Assembly (NCBI GenBank): GCA_020636675.1
Contig: JACJXK010000003.1
Location: forward strand, 95,117 to 159,116
Direction: 5' to 3'
DNA: 64,000 bases
From: Prevotellaceae bacterium
GTDB taxonomy: Bacteria > Bacteroidota > Bacteroidia > Bacteroidales > Paludibacteraceae
A program made the translations under genes and the position numbers. Under the pieces are notes generated by a model. That model made no database searches. It saw nothing but the letters and a program-made list of their open reading frames with translations, and was not told the DNA's origin. Positions 1-8,603 of this stretch are shown piece by piece. How positions within the stretch are numbered: the first letter of the stretch is position 1; the number at the start of each line of letters is the position of its first letter.

Positions 1-1782
1 CGGATATTCCTTCACCAATGTTTCCAAAAGATGGGAAACATTGGTAACACGTGCCATTCCATAGGGTTTCTCTCCTTCTCCGCCAACAGACGCCACCCTC
101 AACGTCAGCTCCATACATTCCGGATGATTCGAAAACAGATAGCAATACAAATTGGCAGACAAAGCTTCGTTGTCTAGCATAACCTCTGTAATCCTCCCTC
201 TCGTGTGGTCCATCCGTACAAAGGCCAATCCGTTGATTCCTTTCGAAACGGAGTCTCTTATCAAAAGCAATTTGCCTCCATCTGCATAGAAATCGTCCAA
301 GACATTGATCAGCTCTTCATACGAGTGCAGAACGGAAAGGTCCCGCTCCTGTTGATTTTTATGGAAATAAGTGTATATTTCATGGAAATTCATCTCCGCA
401 TTCCACTCTTCCAACAAATGATCTTCAGATAGACATCTCTTCGAATTCACAAAGTCAGTCCTCGATATGGTCTGCTCCTTTTTTTCAAAAACTGTGACGA
501 ATCCGAATTTTGCATAAAAACCGAACAACTCTTCTGTAGCCGGAATCAATGTGGCAATATCTACATCACGGTCGTGAAGGGTCGTTATCGCCTCCGTCAT
601 CAGACTGGAAGAGAAGCCGTTTCCGCGATGCTCCTCCAACGTACACACACCAGCTATATAGGACATCTCCATTTCCTGCGCGCCAAAGACCATTCTGTAA
701 GGCAACATCTGTAAGGAAGAGACAACCTGTCCATAATTACGATAGACCAACGTGTTCTTCCTTTTATATTTCCTGGAAAAGAAGAACTGTACGAATTCCG
801 GAGTGTCCGAGAAACAACTCTGCCACAAATCCATGACGCACCGCTTAATCTCCGCATCATTCTCCGATATATCATCTTCCGAGTAATCACGCATGATGGC
901 GACATTCTTATCCAGCAAGATGGAAGGTAGGTATGACAACTTGGCCTTTCGTAGGCCCTCTATGCCCAAATCCTCTTCCCTGTTGACATAGGTGTACTTC
1001 TCCGGAATGTGGGCAGAAAACAATTGATTTATGGCAGAATAAAGTCCCTCTATCTTCGCATCCGCTTTCTCCACATGTACACAGAATGTATCTTGATTGA
1101 TAGGCGAACCGAAGCTGAAAGCCACGATGCGCCCGTCTATCCGGATGGCTCCGCCAAAACCGCCCAACTTCTCCAGATTCTGCAAAGCCAACGTCATTGA
1201 CCTACTTTCGTTCAATAAAGTCTCCCTGTCTGAAATAGTATTATCAGTACGCCACTTCTCTTCCAGCTTCAAACATTCAGGAACAATATCTGGAGTGAGT
1301 TCCACATATTCATAGGTGTAGTTATTCTTGAACTTGTTGACATGGTTTCGTTTGGACTGATGACGTTTACCTTTCAATTCGGCCAAATCCAACCGACGGT
1401 ATATGTAATCAAAATAATCCCGTTCGCGGATATACTTGAACCATCCCGGAAAGGTTCTATCCAGCTCTAACTTCTCATCCAGCGAGATTCCCATCAAACA
1501 GAGTTCCTTCTCTCCGTTGTCCTTGGCATCCTGCCGCATCATCTCAATTATGATTTTCAAGTCTCCTTTTCCCAAAGGGAACATATATGCTAAATGTCCG
1601 TCGTTTAAACGGAACCGAAGCAGTAAAAATCCATCGACAACCGCATATTCACTATGATAAAAAAACTGCCAGCTACAAATATTCATCACCGCAAAATCAC
1701 AATTTTGGGACGACGACTGATATGTAAACGAGGCGATTACATCCTTATCTTCTATCGAAATAGGTTTAAAATTGATCTTCAT
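1..1782 (-). CDS. DUF2156 / Eis-like GNAT fusion protein (3' end cut by window edge)
   Basis: One uninterrupted minus-strand frame of 594 codons starts at ATG 1780-1782 (MKINFKPIS) and leaves the window before any stop. Residues about 1-290 look like a DUF2156 (LPG-synthase C-terminal) acyl/aminoacyl-transferase domain: note KGKRHQSKRNHVNKF followed by LEEKWR and a GGFGGAIRIDG segment. Residues about 305-594 look like a second GNAT domain of the Eis type: YIAGVCTLEEHRGNGFSSSLM matches the acetyl-CoA-binding loop pattern (R/Q)xxGxG/S, and the tail EKPYGMARV resembles the Eis C-terminal lobe. The family knowledge is that DUF2156 proteins transfer aminoacyl or acyl groups and Eis-type enzymes acetylate amines; the substrate here is unknown. 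The two domains in one chain are unusual but could simply be lineage-specific. The frame has no stop, so it was easily missed by closed-ORF searches. Confidence 0.75.
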   Translation of the reverse strand, partial: MKINFKPISIEDKDVIASFTYQSSSQNCDFAVMNICSWQFFYHSEYAVVDGFLLLRFRLNDGHLAYMFPLGKGDLKIIIEMMRQDAKDNGEKELCLMGISLDEKLELDRTFPGWFKYIRERDYFDYIYRRLDLAELKGKRHQSKRNHVNKFKNNYTYEYVELTPDIVPECLKLEEKWRTDNTISDRETLLNESRSMTLALQNLEKLGGFGGAIRIDGRIVAFSFGSPINQDTFCVHVEKADAKIEGLYSAINQLFSAHIPEKYTYVNREEDLGIEGLRKAKLSYLPSILLDKNVAIMRDYSEDDISENDAEIKRCVMDLWQSCFSDTPEFVQFFFSRKYKRKNTLVYRNYGQVVSSLQMLPYRMVFGAQEMEMSYIAGVCTLEEHRGNGFSSSLMTEAITTLHDRDVDIATLIPATEELFGFYAKFGFVTVFEKKEQTISRTDFVNSKRCLSEDHLLEEWNAEMNFHEIYTYFHKNQQERDLSVLHSYEELINVLDDFYADGGKLLLIRDSVSKGINGLAFVRMDHTRGRITEVMLDNEALSANLYCYLFSNHPECMELTLRVASVGGEGEKPYGMARVTNVSHLLETLVKEYP

Positions 1783-1868
1783 AAAAAATTTTGAAAAAAT
1801 AAATCTAATATATGGACATTTATTCTGATACCACTTATAATAATAGTCAAAACATATCAATTTTGTTC

Positions 1869-1913
1869 AAAAAAAAAACACTCTTGAAACGCATATACAA
1901 CATTTCAAGAGTG
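1869..1913 (-). terminator. Intrinsic terminator of the CE2/GH27 operon
   Basis: An 11-bp perfect inverted repeat (CACTCTTGAAA at 1879-1889 and TTTCAAGAGTG at 1903-1913) is followed on the minus strand by a run of T (plus-strand A run 1869-1878). It lies 15 bp past the stop of the esterase gene. Confidence 0.85.
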
Positions 1914-1927
1914 ATACGGAGAAGTTC

Positions 1928-3016
1928 CTATTCAATAGGTTTGACAGGTAATCCCCACTTCATGATTTTAGAGATATACGGAATGATGCACATGGCCATC
2001 TTCCTATGTCCGCTATAAGTAGGATGCCTTACGGGTCCAAGGTCCGGTTCTTCTTCCATCATCTCCTCATATAGTGCCACATAATGGACATTCTTGTCGT
2101 TGACGCTTAGACTATCGACCAACCGCTTCATGTACGTACGGGAAGGTTCTCCTGCCAACGGAGCTATGAACAGCACCGGCACGTCTCCGTATTTCTCGCG
2201 GACAATATGAAGCCATTGGCGGTATGCCCCTGTAAACTCGGCTTCGCTCGGTTTGGGAGCCTGGGTATAATCGTTCGTACCCAAACTGATACATACAAGT
2301 GATGGCTTCACCCTAAAATCCCATTGCTCCTCACCCTCATCAAACAACCGCATGTAACGATGTAACATACAGACCTTTGACATAGTGACCGTATCGTCCC
2401 AATTTTTTACTATACCTTGCCCAGAATGCGATGTCAACATATAATCGGCATCAAAATAGCGGGCTATGATAGGTCCGTAACCATGATTGCTGTCGGCGGT
2501 GCGAGGATCATAAGGATGATCGATCTCTGTGCTTTCCGTGCCATAGCCGCAGGTGATGGAGTTGCCTACAAACTCGATAAGACGCTGTGGTTTGGAGACT
2601 ACGGAAAGCAACTTGGCACCCTTGTCCAACAAAAAAGAGTGTATGGTGAAACGTCCGGTCATACCTTCGTTCCTCTTCTGAAACATCAAGGTATGCTCAC
2701 CTTTGGCTAATCCTTTTGCCAAGACCATCCGAGTCCTTTTTTTATCGAAAGAGACCACGCTAACCTGCTTTCCGTCAATGAAAACATTATATTCTTCAAA
2801 TGCAGTATCTTCGGCGTCAATAGCTACGGAGGTTCCTGTAAATCTGGTTCTCAGATAAACACCCGCCCAATCGTAGCTTACACTGCCATCGGCATACTTT
2901 TTGACCCGGCCAACGTAATCGACCGCAGAATCGGAGGCCTTCACCACTTCATTTTTTGCAGCATGGACGCTCAAGGATGAAACAATCATCAGAATAAAAA
3001 CCGAAAATATCTTCAT
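1928..3016 (-). CDS. Secreted SGNH carbohydrate esterase, CE2-like
   Basis: Likely removes acetyl groups from plant or host polysaccharides outside the cytoplasm. The start MKIFSVFIL at 3016 is preferred over an in-frame ATG at 3031 because AAAGG lies 7 bases upstream and it begins directly with a signal peptide (MKIFSVFILMIVSSLSVHA). An N-terminal jelly-roll region (about residues 35-130) is followed by an SGNH hydrolase domain: GNSITCGYG carries the nucleophilic Ser, SLGTNDYT is the Asn block, and RHPTYSGHRKMA near the C terminus carries the catalytic His. This two-domain order is the known CE2 plan. The gene begins 19 bp after the GH27 stop, so both are probably one transcript. Confidence 0.85.
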   Translation of the reverse strand: MKIFSVFILMIVSSLSVHAAKNEVVKASDSAVDYVGRVKKYADGSVSYDWAGVYLRTRFTGTSVAIDAEDTAFEEYNVFIDGKQVSVVSFDKKRTRMVLAKGLAKGEHTLMFQKRNEGMTGRFTIHSFLLDKGAKLLSVVSKPQRLIEFVGNSITCGYGTESTEIDHPYDPRTADSNHGYGPIIARYFDADYMLTSHSGQGIVKNWDDTVTMSKVCMLHRYMRLFDEGEEQWDFRVKPSLVCISLGTNDYTQAPKPSEAEFTGAYRQWLHIVREKYGDVPVLFIAPLAGEPSRTYMKRLVDSLSVNDKNVHYVALYEEMMEEEPDLGPVRHPTYSGHRKMAMCIIPYISKIMKWGLPVKPIE

Positions 3017-3035
3017 ATCACAACCTTTCATTTGT

Positions 3036-4262
3036 TTATTTAACTGTTTTACATATTCTTAGCATAATGACATCTTGGGCAGGAACTGTAGATTTAAACA
3101 TTTTAGATGTTTTTCCTAAGTTTTTCTTCTGCCAGATATCCCGTATGGTATATTTATCTTTCGAAGTATCGATGGTCAATTTTGAAAAATCGTCTTCCAC
3201 ACGGAAAAAATTCCAATCCATCTCAACTTTGCATGGTTCTTTTCCTCTGTTTAAGAAACAGATGGCCCAATCGCCATTAGCGAGCGGCTTCAACCAAGTT
3301 TCCAAGTCTCCATCTTTGGCATATCTGAATCCTTGTATGCCCAACGTATCCTGATTGATAGCAATCGCTTCTTTATTGGTCAATATATCCAACGTTTCTT
3401 GGCTCATATTCCTTATGTCATTTCCGGCGATGAGCGGAGCCGCCAACATGACCCACATGGAAAAATGCGCCCGTTCTTGATTGATAGGCATTCCGTTTCC
3501 TACTTCCAGCATATCCGGATCATTCCAATGTCCGGGACCGGCATATTGGCGCAACCCATCCTGCATATCCAGAATCTGCATGACCCCGAATGCCTTCCAA
3601 GTCCCATGTTCCTTCACGCAATCGAAACAATTATAGATGTCGCCGGTAGTACGCCACATGTGTCCAACAGAAGCTCCCCACTCCCATGGCTTGTTATTTC
3701 CCCACTCGCATAAACTGAAGAGGATTGGCCTACCTGTCGCCATAATAGCCTCTGCCATGGTAGTGTATGCACCTCTGGCACTTAAACCCTCCGTATCGCA
3801 CCAATCATATTTCAAATAGTCGATACCCCATTTAGCATATTGCAACGCATCCTGATACTCATGTCCACGGGAGGCCGGCCGATGTCCACAAGTGGTATTT
3901 CCTGCACAGGAATAGATTCCCAACTTCAATCCTTTAGAATGCACATAGTCTGACAAGGCTTTTATTCCCGACGGAAAATGTTCCGGATTAGGATGTATAA
4001 AACCGAGGCTATCACGTTGTCCGTGCCAACAATCGTCCATCACCACATATTCGTAACCAGCATCCCTCATCCCCGTAGCAACCATAGCATCCGCTATTTC
4101 GCGTACCATCTGCTCATCAAGATTACATTGGAATTTGTTCCAGCTGTTCCATCCCATAGGCGGAGTTTTTGCCAAATCAGGATCTTTTTGAGCCATAGAA
4201 GGCATGAACGACAGTAACAAAATCGAACAAATCGCACCTCTCAATAAATTGTTCATTTTCAT
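3036..4262 (-). CDS. Secreted alpha-galactosidase, glycoside hydrolase family 27
   Basis: Hydrolyses terminal alpha-1,6-linked galactose or a related alpha-galactoside. A signal peptide (about residues 3-24, ending FMPSMAQ) is followed by the GH27 barrel: PPMGWNSWNKF at the start, YVVMDDCWH on strand 2, IDYLKYDWCD with the nucleophilic Asp near residue 153, and GHWNDPDML near 245-252 with the acid/base Asp. The C-terminal beta domain is short. At 408 residues it has the usual bacterial GH27 length. It is the promoter-proximal gene of a pair with the CE2-like esterase, consistent with debranching plus deacetylation of the same glycan. No SusC/SusD pair or sugar regulator is adjacent. Confidence 0.9.
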   Translation of the reverse strand: MKMNNLLRGAICSILLLSFMPSMAQKDPDLAKTPPMGWNSWNKFQCNLDEQMVREIADAMVATGMRDAGYEYVVMDDCWHGQRDSLGFIHPNPEHFPSGIKALSDYVHSKGLKLGIYSCAGNTTCGHRPASRGHEYQDALQYAKWGIDYLKYDWCDTEGLSARGAYTTMAEAIMATGRPILFSLCEWGNNKPWEWGASVGHMWRTTGDIYNCFDCVKEHGTWKAFGVMQILDMQDGLRQYAGPGHWNDPDMLEVGNGMPINQERAHFSMWVMLAAPLIAGNDIRNMSQETLDILTNKEAIAINQDTLGIQGFRYAKDGDLETWLKPLANGDWAICFLNRGKEPCKVEMDWNFFRVEDDFSKLTIDTSKDKYTIRDIWQKKNLGKTSKMFKSTVPAQDVIMLRICKTVK

Positions 4263-4440
4263 TTTACATCTATTTTTTGTTTATGTATCTACAATATAAA
4301 ATCCGAACAGACTGCTAAGTTAGCATTTTATTGCTCTCATCCATTATTCTTCCTTATGCGAAAATGAACGTTGTAATCAAGAGCCGGAGGCTTGCTTCTA
4401 AAGCGATAAAGCATAGAACGCTTCGCCACAAACTAGGGAT

Positions 4441-4770
4441 TCATTTTCTAATTAGTATTTTTTTAGTTAGAAAATGAACAACTACCAACAATGCAATTAT
4501 TAGATTCCAATACAATGTAAATTGAAAAGCATCCGACATCAAATTATACGATTGACTTTCTCTGATATACGTTTCTTCGGCACTATAAAAATCTTTGTAT
4601 CTCCCTTCTTCGTATCTAAATTCCGCCGTATTATATTGTCTCTTATAATTATCATATTCATAAAGTGTATTCCACAAAGACAATGTTACCATTAAAACAA
4701 TAATAACTGCGATCAATTTTCTTATCAAGACAACAATATATGCCATCCCATGTTTCATTATTGCCTTCAT
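4441..4770 (-). CDS. Small two-helix membrane protein of unknown function
   Basis: 109 residues with two hydrophobic stretches (about 10-30 and 83-104, ending FLTKKILIRK) and a charged, tyrosine-rich loop between them (YDNYKRQYNTAEFRYEEGRYKDFYSAEETYIRE). No family is recognised. The basic C terminus suggests both ends are cytoplasmic. It stands alone, with about 180 bp of non-coding DNA on each side; the downstream gap (4263-4440) holds nothing I can name. Reality as a gene is probable from its membrane pattern but not certain. Confidence 0.5.
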   Translation of the reverse strand: MKAIMKHGMAYIVVLIRKLIAVIIVLMVTLSLWNTLYEYDNYKRQYNTAEFRYEEGRYKDFYSAEETYIRESQSYNLMSDAFQFTLYWNLIIALLVVVHFLTKKILIRK

Positions 4771-4940
4771 ATTCTAATTTTTCTAGTATCATTTCGACTA
4801 CCGTTTGCTCCTATAGGTCATATTTTACCCTAAGATGCCGTTTTACACATAATTTCCAAGATTTGTTGCCAGACTTTTTGAACGTGGCAGTCATGTGGGC
4901 AATGGCAGATTCTTACGCCTCGCTGTTGTTCCTCAATTTT

Positions 4941-5774
4941 TCACTTATACTTCTTTCTAAATTCCGAAGGCGACATTCCCACGTTGCGCTTAAAGAATTG
5001 ACCAAAAGTGGATTGGTCGGGAAAATTCAGGTTGTCTGCAATCTGTTGATTGTTCAAGTCATCCGAAAGCAACATCCTTTTTGCCGTTCCTATGACAAAA
5101 TAGTTGATGCTCTCTTTGGGCGTCATCTGCATCCGTTCCTTGCATAATTTAAAGAGGTAGCGGCCGGTAATATTCAGCTTTTCGGTATAAAAGTCAATAT
5201 TGCGGTGAACGGTGTGATATTCGGTGCATAAATCGAAAAATTTGTCCAACAGATAATCTTTGCTGTCGCTTGCCGGAACAGATTCATTATCCGTATATCC
5301 GCAAGTTTGTTCATATATTTCGTAAAGATAATTTTGGGTGATGTTCATCGCCATCTTATCTCTGAAAGCATGTCCCTTCAAACTGTTCAACGAGCAGAGC
5401 TGCTCAAAAAATGAATCGCTCATCTTCATTTTCTCTTTACCGTACAAATCGGGCGCATTTTGAACAATGACATTGATGAAATTGCTGTCTAAAACTGCAT
5501 ATATCTCGTTGAAAAAGTTGGGAGAGAAACGCAAGACATTCATTGTAAAATCGTTGCTGCACGACAGAATTTTCAGCATGACACCATCAAGAAGCAAAAA
5601 ATTTGTACCCGTTTCAAATTGATGTTCTTCTGATACGATTTGAATCTTTGCATTCCCTTCCATACATTTCAAAATCAGCACATCGGTTTCAAAAAATATT
5701 TTATCCGCAACATCTTCTTTATGAAGCGTTTCCAATGAATAATTATAATCTGGTTCTGCTATTCTTTTAGACAT
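4941..5774 (-). CDS. AraC-family transcriptional regulator, probably of the RND pump
   Basis: 277 residues. The N-terminal about 160 residues form a ligand-binding or dimerisation domain of no recognised type. The C-terminal about 90 residues are a double helix-turn-helix: LNITGRYLFKLCKERMQMTPKESINYF and then NNQQIADNLNFPDQSTFGQFFKRNVGMSPSEFRKKY, the standard AraC signature. The gene originally pointed away from the efflux genes now at 8.6-12.9 kb: the repeat at 5811-5910 beside its start is a copy of the pump promoter region. It is therefore inferred to control that pump; the effector molecule is unknown. Confidence 0.85.
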   Translation of the reverse strand: MSKRIAEPDYNYSLETLHKEDVADKIFFETDVLILKCMEGNAKIQIVSEEHQFETGTNFLLLDGVMLKILSCSNDFTMNVLRFSPNFFNEIYAVLDSNFINVIVQNAPDLYGKEKMKMSDSFFEQLCSLNSLKGHAFRDKMAMNITQNYLYEIYEQTCGYTDNESVPASDSKDYLLDKFFDLCTEYHTVHRNIDFYTEKLNITGRYLFKLCKERMQMTPKESINYFVIGTAKRMLLSDDLNNQQIADNLNFPDQSTFGQFFKRNVGMSPSEFRKKYK

Positions 5775-5810
5775 AATCTTTTTCTTTTTTGAGTCTACAA
5801 AGATATAATA

Positions 5811-5910
5811 AGTTCCTAAATCACATAATATTGTTCACTATTTCATTATATCAGGAATAATGATTCTCGGTAGTTTTGCAAATAGAAATTTATTCGCAGA
5901 AAATGAAAAT
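5811..5910. repeat. Direct repeat, left copy: duplicated pump promoter region
   Basis: These 100 bases match 8504-8603 with a single mismatch (C against T in TATTCGCAG / TATTTGCAG). Weaker similarity continues about 25 bases further left, next to the AraC start. The repeat holds the TAnnTTTG element and the first codons (ATGAAAAT) of the periplasmic adaptor gene; after them the reading frame meets TGA within four codons. It is a long target duplication left when the restriction-modification genes entered. Confidence 0.93.
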
Positions 5911-5922
5911 TCTATTTTGATT

Positions 5923-6840
5923 TCAGAATCCACATCTTGGTCCAATAAATTTATCACCGTTTAAATGAATCATGTGGTCCGGCATATCTGCAATCCAAAC
6001 CTCTGTTTCCCAAGCGAGTGAATCGGAGAATTTCTTGTATGTCTTAAAATCCAAGAATGCAGTAACAAAAATTTTTCCTGATCTTACATTTTTTATTAGT
6101 TCCTCTATCTCCATTATTCTTTTTGAATCCATTGGTCCAACGGAAGTTACAGATTCAATGAAATATATCCAATTGCGTTCCTTACAATACAGAACCACAT
6201 CAGGCATTTTGTCGTGCAAAGTAATATCAAAGCCCAATTGTTTCAGCATTTCCTCATTTTTTACCAAATCTTTTTTTAAGGTGTCTCCGACATACAGGCA
6301 TTCTGAATTTGGGGCAAAACGAGTGGCAAATTCTTCAATGATAAGTTTTTGCAATTGATTATGCTTTCCTGAAGAAAACGTTACTGCTGACTCATTTACA
6401 ACAATAGAAATCTTCGTCATTTTCTTTTTTGATGAATACTTTTCTGTCAATGTTTGATGATTGTTCAAAAACGCTGCAATTGATTTTTTACTGCCTTTTT
6501 GCCGAATAATATTCAAAAATTCGATTGTCTAACGATAACGATAATTCGGACTGTTTGTGGCTTCATTATTATCTTCAACAATTGCCGCAGTACGAAAATG
6601 ATGCAAGGCTTGCTTGCGAAATGTCTCTCGACTGTTTTCGGCATAATTCTTTAAATATTCATGGTTTGTGAAGGCAATAATATCATGAATACGAGTCCAT
6701 TCATTCTGTGCATTTCTCCATACCCCATTTGGCTTTATTCCAGCCATAGACAAAATCACAAGGCAACACAAGTCGCTCTGTTGTTGCTTCGGTAAACCGA
6801 TTTTATCCAAAATCAACCTGATATTCTCTATCTCACTCAT
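5923..6840 (-). pseudogene. PstI/BsuBI-type restriction endonuclease, split by an in-frame amber codon
   Basis: Two open segments, 6529-6840 (103 residues) and 5923-6516, are in the same reading frame and separated only by TAG at 6529-6531 and three sense codons (TIEF). Together they give about 305 residues, near the family length. The N part (MSEIENIRLILDKIGLPKQQQSD) is the winged-helix half of BsuBI/PstI nucleases, ending NSPNYRYR; the C part is the nuclease half, with MPDVVLYCKERNWIYFIESVTSVGP as the PD...E-x core. A one-base change from TTG would create the TAG. The ATG overlaps the methyltransferase stop by 8 bp. Either the nuclease is dead, or the base is a sequencing error, or the stop is read through; loss is the simplest view. 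A TTG at 6514-6516 could restart the C-terminal half alone. Confidence 0.85.
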
Positions 6841-8323
6841 ATAGATAATCGTTTAAAATCAAATCACATTGTTGCTCGGAAATATTTTTGCTTTTTATCA
6901 AACGTCTACCCATTTGCTCAATAATTGACATTGATGGAATCGGCATCTTATTGATTTCATTTGAGTTGACTTGCGTTGAACCGTTCAAAATCCTATAATA
7001 GCAATCGTAAATCGAGGAATTGAACAAGACGTACAAACCAAAAATCACACATTCCGACAGTTCAGCTAAACCATCAATGAAATTAACTTTGTTGTCGGTG
7101 CTAATATAAGAATAATCAGGCAGGTTGCGATGAAGATATATTCCACACTGCAAACGCCTTTTTTCTTCCTTCGACGTAAAACGTTTGACAAACAGATAGT
7201 TTCTATTTGGTTGGAGTAAACTTTTTTTTGTATCTCTGATATACTCGTCTTTCTTGCCGATAGGGAATTTCACTCTGCCGTTTTCTATGTGAGTGCTGTA
7301 AAAAAGTGGAACTGAATTCTCCATATTATCATTTTCCAGCAAATCTGTCGCTCTAAAGTTTACCACTAAACCGGTTTTCATCTTCAAACCGTTAGAAATC
7401 AATGTATTTTTAAATGCTACGATTTTGCGGAGTGACTGAATTTCATTCTCATTCGTCGGCAAATAAATGAATTTATCTGTTCTTGAAACAACAAGACTAT
7501 AAGGCAAATACAACGATAGTGACTTATCAAAATCCTTACAATTTTGTGAAGTCGTAATCAATATCTTATCTTGATTTTCCTTTTTTTTCTCAACTTTGAT
7601 AATCATGGTTTCCTGCAAGACATCTTCCTTGTCAAAAACCTTATCACGACTTTCAAACAAGTGAATGTGTTTTATTATAACATTATCAGTCAGATAGTTG
7701 CGGAAATTTTTAAAATATGCGCCCGAAGTCCATGACCGTGGAATGATGTAAACCATCTGCCCGTTTTCTTTCAGATTTGAGATACCCATTGCGGCAAACA
7801 AAAAATAAAGATTTGGCGATCCGTAACATATTGATTGCATGGCCTTTGCCTCTGGTGCGTTTTTCCCAATTTTCTTATATGGCGGATTACCTATTATCAA
7901 ATCATAACCGACGGCTTTAGTATCGGAAAAAAGATTGTTGTCAAATGAATCTTGTTGCGATAATAAATAATTATCAGTCACTATTTTATATTCAAATCTT
8001 GTTAAAAATAATTGTTTGGCTGATTCTAAATTCGATTTCAACAAAGACAAAATGTTTGTATCCGTTTCGTAACATGTGAGGTGGATTTTTATTTCCGGCT
8101 TTTGTTGAAACAAATATTCCAATAGAGAAACAGATAATATACCGGTACCTGCACCGGCATCAAGAACAGTTATTTCATCTTTCAACTTTGAACAATCAAA
8201 TAACGAAGCCATATACGCAGCCGTTTCCTTACTTGTAAAGAATTGCCCGTATTCCTTCCTCTTTTTTTTTGTCATCTTTGAGATAAAAGAATCTGTTTGT
8301 TCTATGACGTGTTCAATAAACAT
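6833..8323 (-). CDS. N6-adenine DNA methyltransferase of a PstI/BsuBI-like type II system
   Basis: Methylates adenine in the target site using S-adenosylmethionine. Motifs: KEYGQFFTS (motif X) near residue 23, VLDAGAGTG (motif I) near 54-62, and DLIIGNPPYKKIG (motif IV NPPY) near 140-152. The C-terminal half is the target-recognition region, ending with NGSTQVNSNEINKMPIP typical of this group. 496 residues matches PstI/BsuBI methyltransferases, whose known site is CTGCAG; the site here is inferred only from the partner nuclease. It leads a two-gene operon. Composition is AT-rich compared with the pump genes, in line with transfer. Confidence 0.88.
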   Translation of the reverse strand: MFIEHVIEQTDSFISKMTKKKRKEYGQFFTSKETAAYMASLFDCSKLKDEITVLDAGAGTGILSVSLLEYLFQQKPEIKIHLTCYETDTNILSLLKSNLESAKQLFLTRFEYKIVTDNYLLSQQDSFDNNLFSDTKAVGYDLIIGNPPYKKIGKNAPEAKAMQSICYGSPNLYFLFAAMGISNLKENGQMVYIIPRSWTSGAYFKNFRNYLTDNVIIKHIHLFESRDKVFDKEDVLQETMIIKVEKKKENQDKILITTSQNCKDFDKSLSLYLPYSLVVSRTDKFIYLPTNENEIQSLRKIVAFKNTLISNGLKMKTGLVVNFRATDLLENDNMENSVPLFYSTHIENGRVKFPIGKKDEYIRDTKKSLLQPNRNYLFVKRFTSKEEKRRLQCGIYLHRNLPDYSYISTDNKVNFIDGLAELSECVIFGLYVLFNSSIYDCYYRILNGSTQVNSNEINKMPIPSMSIIEQMGRRLIKSKNISEQQCDLILNDYLYE

Positions 8324-8422
8324 TTCTGTTTGTTCTTCTGTTTTTCAAATAATACATAATCCAATCATTTTTAACACTTTACAAAATTTATGGTTTTTAA
8401 TTTTTTTTTGAAAGAAACATTG

Positions 8423-8430
8423 CAAAAGTA
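8423..8430 (-). promoter_or_regulatory. Probable -7 element for the PstI-like methyltransferase operon
   Basis: On the minus strand the sequence reads TACTTTTG, matching TAnnTTTG, about 100 bases before the methyltransferase ATG. No clear -33 TTTG is seen. Confidence 0.45.
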
Positions 8431-8503
8431 CTACCTTTTTTCGAGATAAAATGAAATTGTCCGATGGCATTTCTTTCTCTTTTGAACCTGCAAAGATACG
8501 ATT

Positions 8504-8603
8504 AGTTCCTAAATCACATAATATTGTTCACTATTTCATTATATCAGGAATAATGATTCTCGGTAGTTTTGCAAATAGAAATTTATTTGCAGAAAATGAA
8601 AAT
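8504..8603. repeat. Direct repeat, right copy: native promoter and start of the efflux adaptor gene
   Basis: Matches 5811-5910 at 99 of 100 positions. Here the repeat runs on into the intact adaptor gene, so this is the functional copy; the left copy is the severed one. Confidence 0.93.
8564..8571 (+). promoter_or_regulatory. Probable -7 element of the RND efflux operon
   Basis: TAGTTTTG matches TAnnTTTG and lies 24 bases before the adaptor ATG at 8596, leaving a short leader. No clear -33 box is visible, which would fit activation by the AraC protein. The same element exists in the left repeat at 5871-5878, now pointing antisense into the nuclease gene. Confidence 0.6.

Noticed and set aside
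5923..6516. Separate TTG-started gene for the C-terminal half of the PstI-like nuclease
   Set aside because: The upstream half is in the same frame and the family protein covers both halves, so a single gene with a stop codon is the better model.
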